Part shown: in pieces, positions 4,222 to 5,230 of the stretch
Position numbering within the stretch: the stretch's first letter is position 1
How the letters are laid out: each line of letters starts with the position of its first letter
Assembly (NCBI GenBank): GCA_020354155.1
Contig: CP070644.1
Coordinates: forward strand, 228,086 to 233,315
DNA length: 5,230 nucleotides
Source: Nitrospiraceae bacterium
Lineage (GTDB): Bacteria > Nitrospirota > Thermodesulfovibrionia > UBA6902
Direction: 5' to 3'
Notes under the pieces: model-generated
What the model saw: only the letters and a program-made list of their open reading frames with translations
Told to the model about the DNA's origin: nothing
Database searches by the model: none
Position numbers and translations under genes: made by a program

Positions 4222-5230
4222 TTGGCAAAGACCGTTGCGGTCAGTTTTGAAGAAGACAGCGTAAAAATTGTACATGCCTCCCTCAGGGGGAACACTCTCT
4301 CCGTTGACAGTACATCAGTCATCTCTGACACAGAATTTGAAAACTATCTGCAGAAAGAAAAAGCGACAGACTTTATCGTAACCTGCGAATTTAAGGAATC
4401 CTATCATGACCTGCTCACGGTTCCCAATCTCAAACCTGCCTATCTGAAAAGGGTCATTGAGTCGGAAATCAAAAAGAGCGTTCGTGCCAAGGAGCTCTCT
4501 TTTGTTTACAACCCCTTGGGGGAACAGGTTGTCGACAACAAAAAGGTCCTTGAAGTTTTCTATTATGCTGTGCAGACAGAAGAGATTCAGGAACTGGCTG
4601 ACAGATTTTACCGAAAGGGTAAAGCCATCAAGGCAATCTATCCATCGGTGTATTCCGCGGCTACCTTCATTGCCTCTGAAGCTTCCGGTGAAGCAAATCT
4701 TGGCATTATCGGTGCAGGCAAGGCACGTCTCGCATTTTTTACAAAGGCGGATGGCATTCACTTTATCAGGGACTATGAATCTCTGGAACCGGAACTGTCA
4801 GACTTCGATGTTCAGAATATCAATATGACCATCAGCTATTGCCTGCAGACTATCAGGGTGAACGCCGCAGCGGTCTTCCTCATGGGAAGTCTTTCACAAT
4901 CGGGTACTATCAGTGCGCTTCCTTCAGCACCGATAGCTTCCCTGTGCAAACCGGAGAGGATCAAATGCCAGAGGAAAGAGTTTAATGACTTCATGCTCCC
5001 CATGGCATCATATTACGTCGCAAAATCTGCCAACATCCTGAGCCGGGATTATAAAAATATCAATCTGGCCAAGACGTATATGGCCTATGCTTCAAAGGTC
5101 TTTCTCGCACTTGCGGTAATATTTTTAGCGTTCCTGGTTTTTGAATTCCAGTCTATTGCCGGTAAGAAAGAGGAGATGTCAAGGTTCAGAAAAGATGTTG
5201 AGATTACGGAAAAGATATACAACTCCTATC
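4222..5230 (+). CDS. PilM-like actin-fold protein with a transmembrane helix (PilM-PilN/GspL-like), 3' end off the window
   Basis: The visible 336 residues start at TTG (AKTVAVSFEEDSVKIV). They resemble the actin-like PilM/GspL fold that forms the inner-membrane platform of type IV pilus or type II secretion machines. Features are an N-terminal strand-turn-strand (residues 4-17), a PilM-type stretch VPNLKPAYLKRVIESEIKK (67-85), a phosphate-2-like ANLGIIGAGKARLAFF (158-173), and a late AAVFLMGS segment (216-223) where PilM has its adenosine site. The key Asp and Gly residues are poorly kept, so ATP binding is doubtful. At 280-283 an INLA segment recalls the INLLP motif of PilN, followed by one membrane helix (293-307, VFLALAVIFLAFLVF) and a charged, probably coiled-coil periplasmic start. 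That order is PilM joined to PilN, as in GspL. Family call is from memory of the fold; the following gene would help. Confidence 0.68.
   Translation, partial: MAKTVAVSFEEDSVKIVHASLRGNTLSVDSTSVISDTEFENYLQKEKATDFIVTCEFKESYHDLLTVPNLKPAYLKRVIESEIKKSVRAKELSFVYNPLGEQVVDNKKVLEVFYYAVQTEEIQELADRFYRKGKAIKAIYPSVYSAATFIASEASGEANLGIIGAGKARLAFFTKADGIHFIRDYESLEPELSDFDVQNINMTISYCLQTIRVNAAAVFLMGSLSQSGTISALPSAPIASLCKPERIKCQRKEFNDFMLPMASYYVAKSANILSRDYKNINLAKTYMAYASKVFLALAVIFLAFLVFEFQSIAGKKEEMSRFRKDVEITEKIYNSY

Noticed and set aside
4315..4761. 148-codon minus-strand open frame opposite the PilM-like gene
   Set aside because: It lies inside a gene with a good ribosome binding site and recognisable fold; the antisense product shows no domain and no plausible start signal.

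Overview
The window looks like bacterial chromosome of moderate G+C (mid-40s percent by eye). It has a compact run of minus-strand housekeeping genes and one plus-strand gene leaving through the right edge. The order tadA - SRP RNA - dnaX - ybaB - recR is the same conserved order known from Bacillus subtilis (yaaJ-scr-dnaX-yaaK-recR). The right-hand gene is a PilM/PilN- or GspL-like envelope assembly protein, which suggests an organism with type IV pili or type II secretion, so a Gram-negative lineage such as Nitrospirota or Desulfobacterota. That placement is an inference; nothing in the sequence fixes the taxon.

Layout from right to left along minus-strand transcription: tadA (tRNA adenosine deaminase with an unusual Cys-rich N-terminal extension, 3454-4053); a broken tRNA-Ser 5' half whose anticodon loop carries a 29-nt double-hairpin insert (3368-3440); a small GIY-YIG nuclease gene (3112-3354); an intact tRNA-Ser(CGA) (3022-3109) starting 2 nt after the nuclease stop codon; tRNA-Ser(GGA) (2780-2870); the 4.5S-type SRP RNA (about 2538-2651); dnaX (775-2424); ybaB (444-773); and recR (1-443, 3' end off the window). 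dnaX, ybaB and recR are packed with gaps of 1 and 0 nt, so they are surely one operon. On the plus strand, a TTG-started actin-like/single-TM protein starts at 4222 with a good ribosome binding site and an extended -10 promoter.

The most interesting part is 3074-3441. A perfect 37-bp direct repeat, consisting of the 5' half of tRNA-Ser(CGA) down to the middle of its anticodon, flanks the GIY-YIG gene. The layout fits a tiny (about 331-bp) nuclease-bearing element that entered the anticodon loop of the tRNA, brought its own copy of the 5' half and rebuilt an intact tRNA. The displaced old 5' half carries a tandem-hairpin palindrome exactly between the two middle anticodon-loop bases where the repeat ends. 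The second point of interest is an A9 run in dnaX at the point where a short gamma-like subunit would be made, with a near-identical A9 context between the Cys-rich extension and the catalytic domain of tadA.

Functionally, dnaX (clamp loader), ybaB (DNA-binding nucleoid protein) and recR (recombinational repair) form a replication/repair operon, while tadA, the two tRNA-Ser genes and the SRP RNA serve translation and protein targeting. The 113-nt spacer between the SRP RNA and dnaX (2425-2537) is very A+T rich and holds no gene; no convincing intrinsic terminator was found anywhere in the window.
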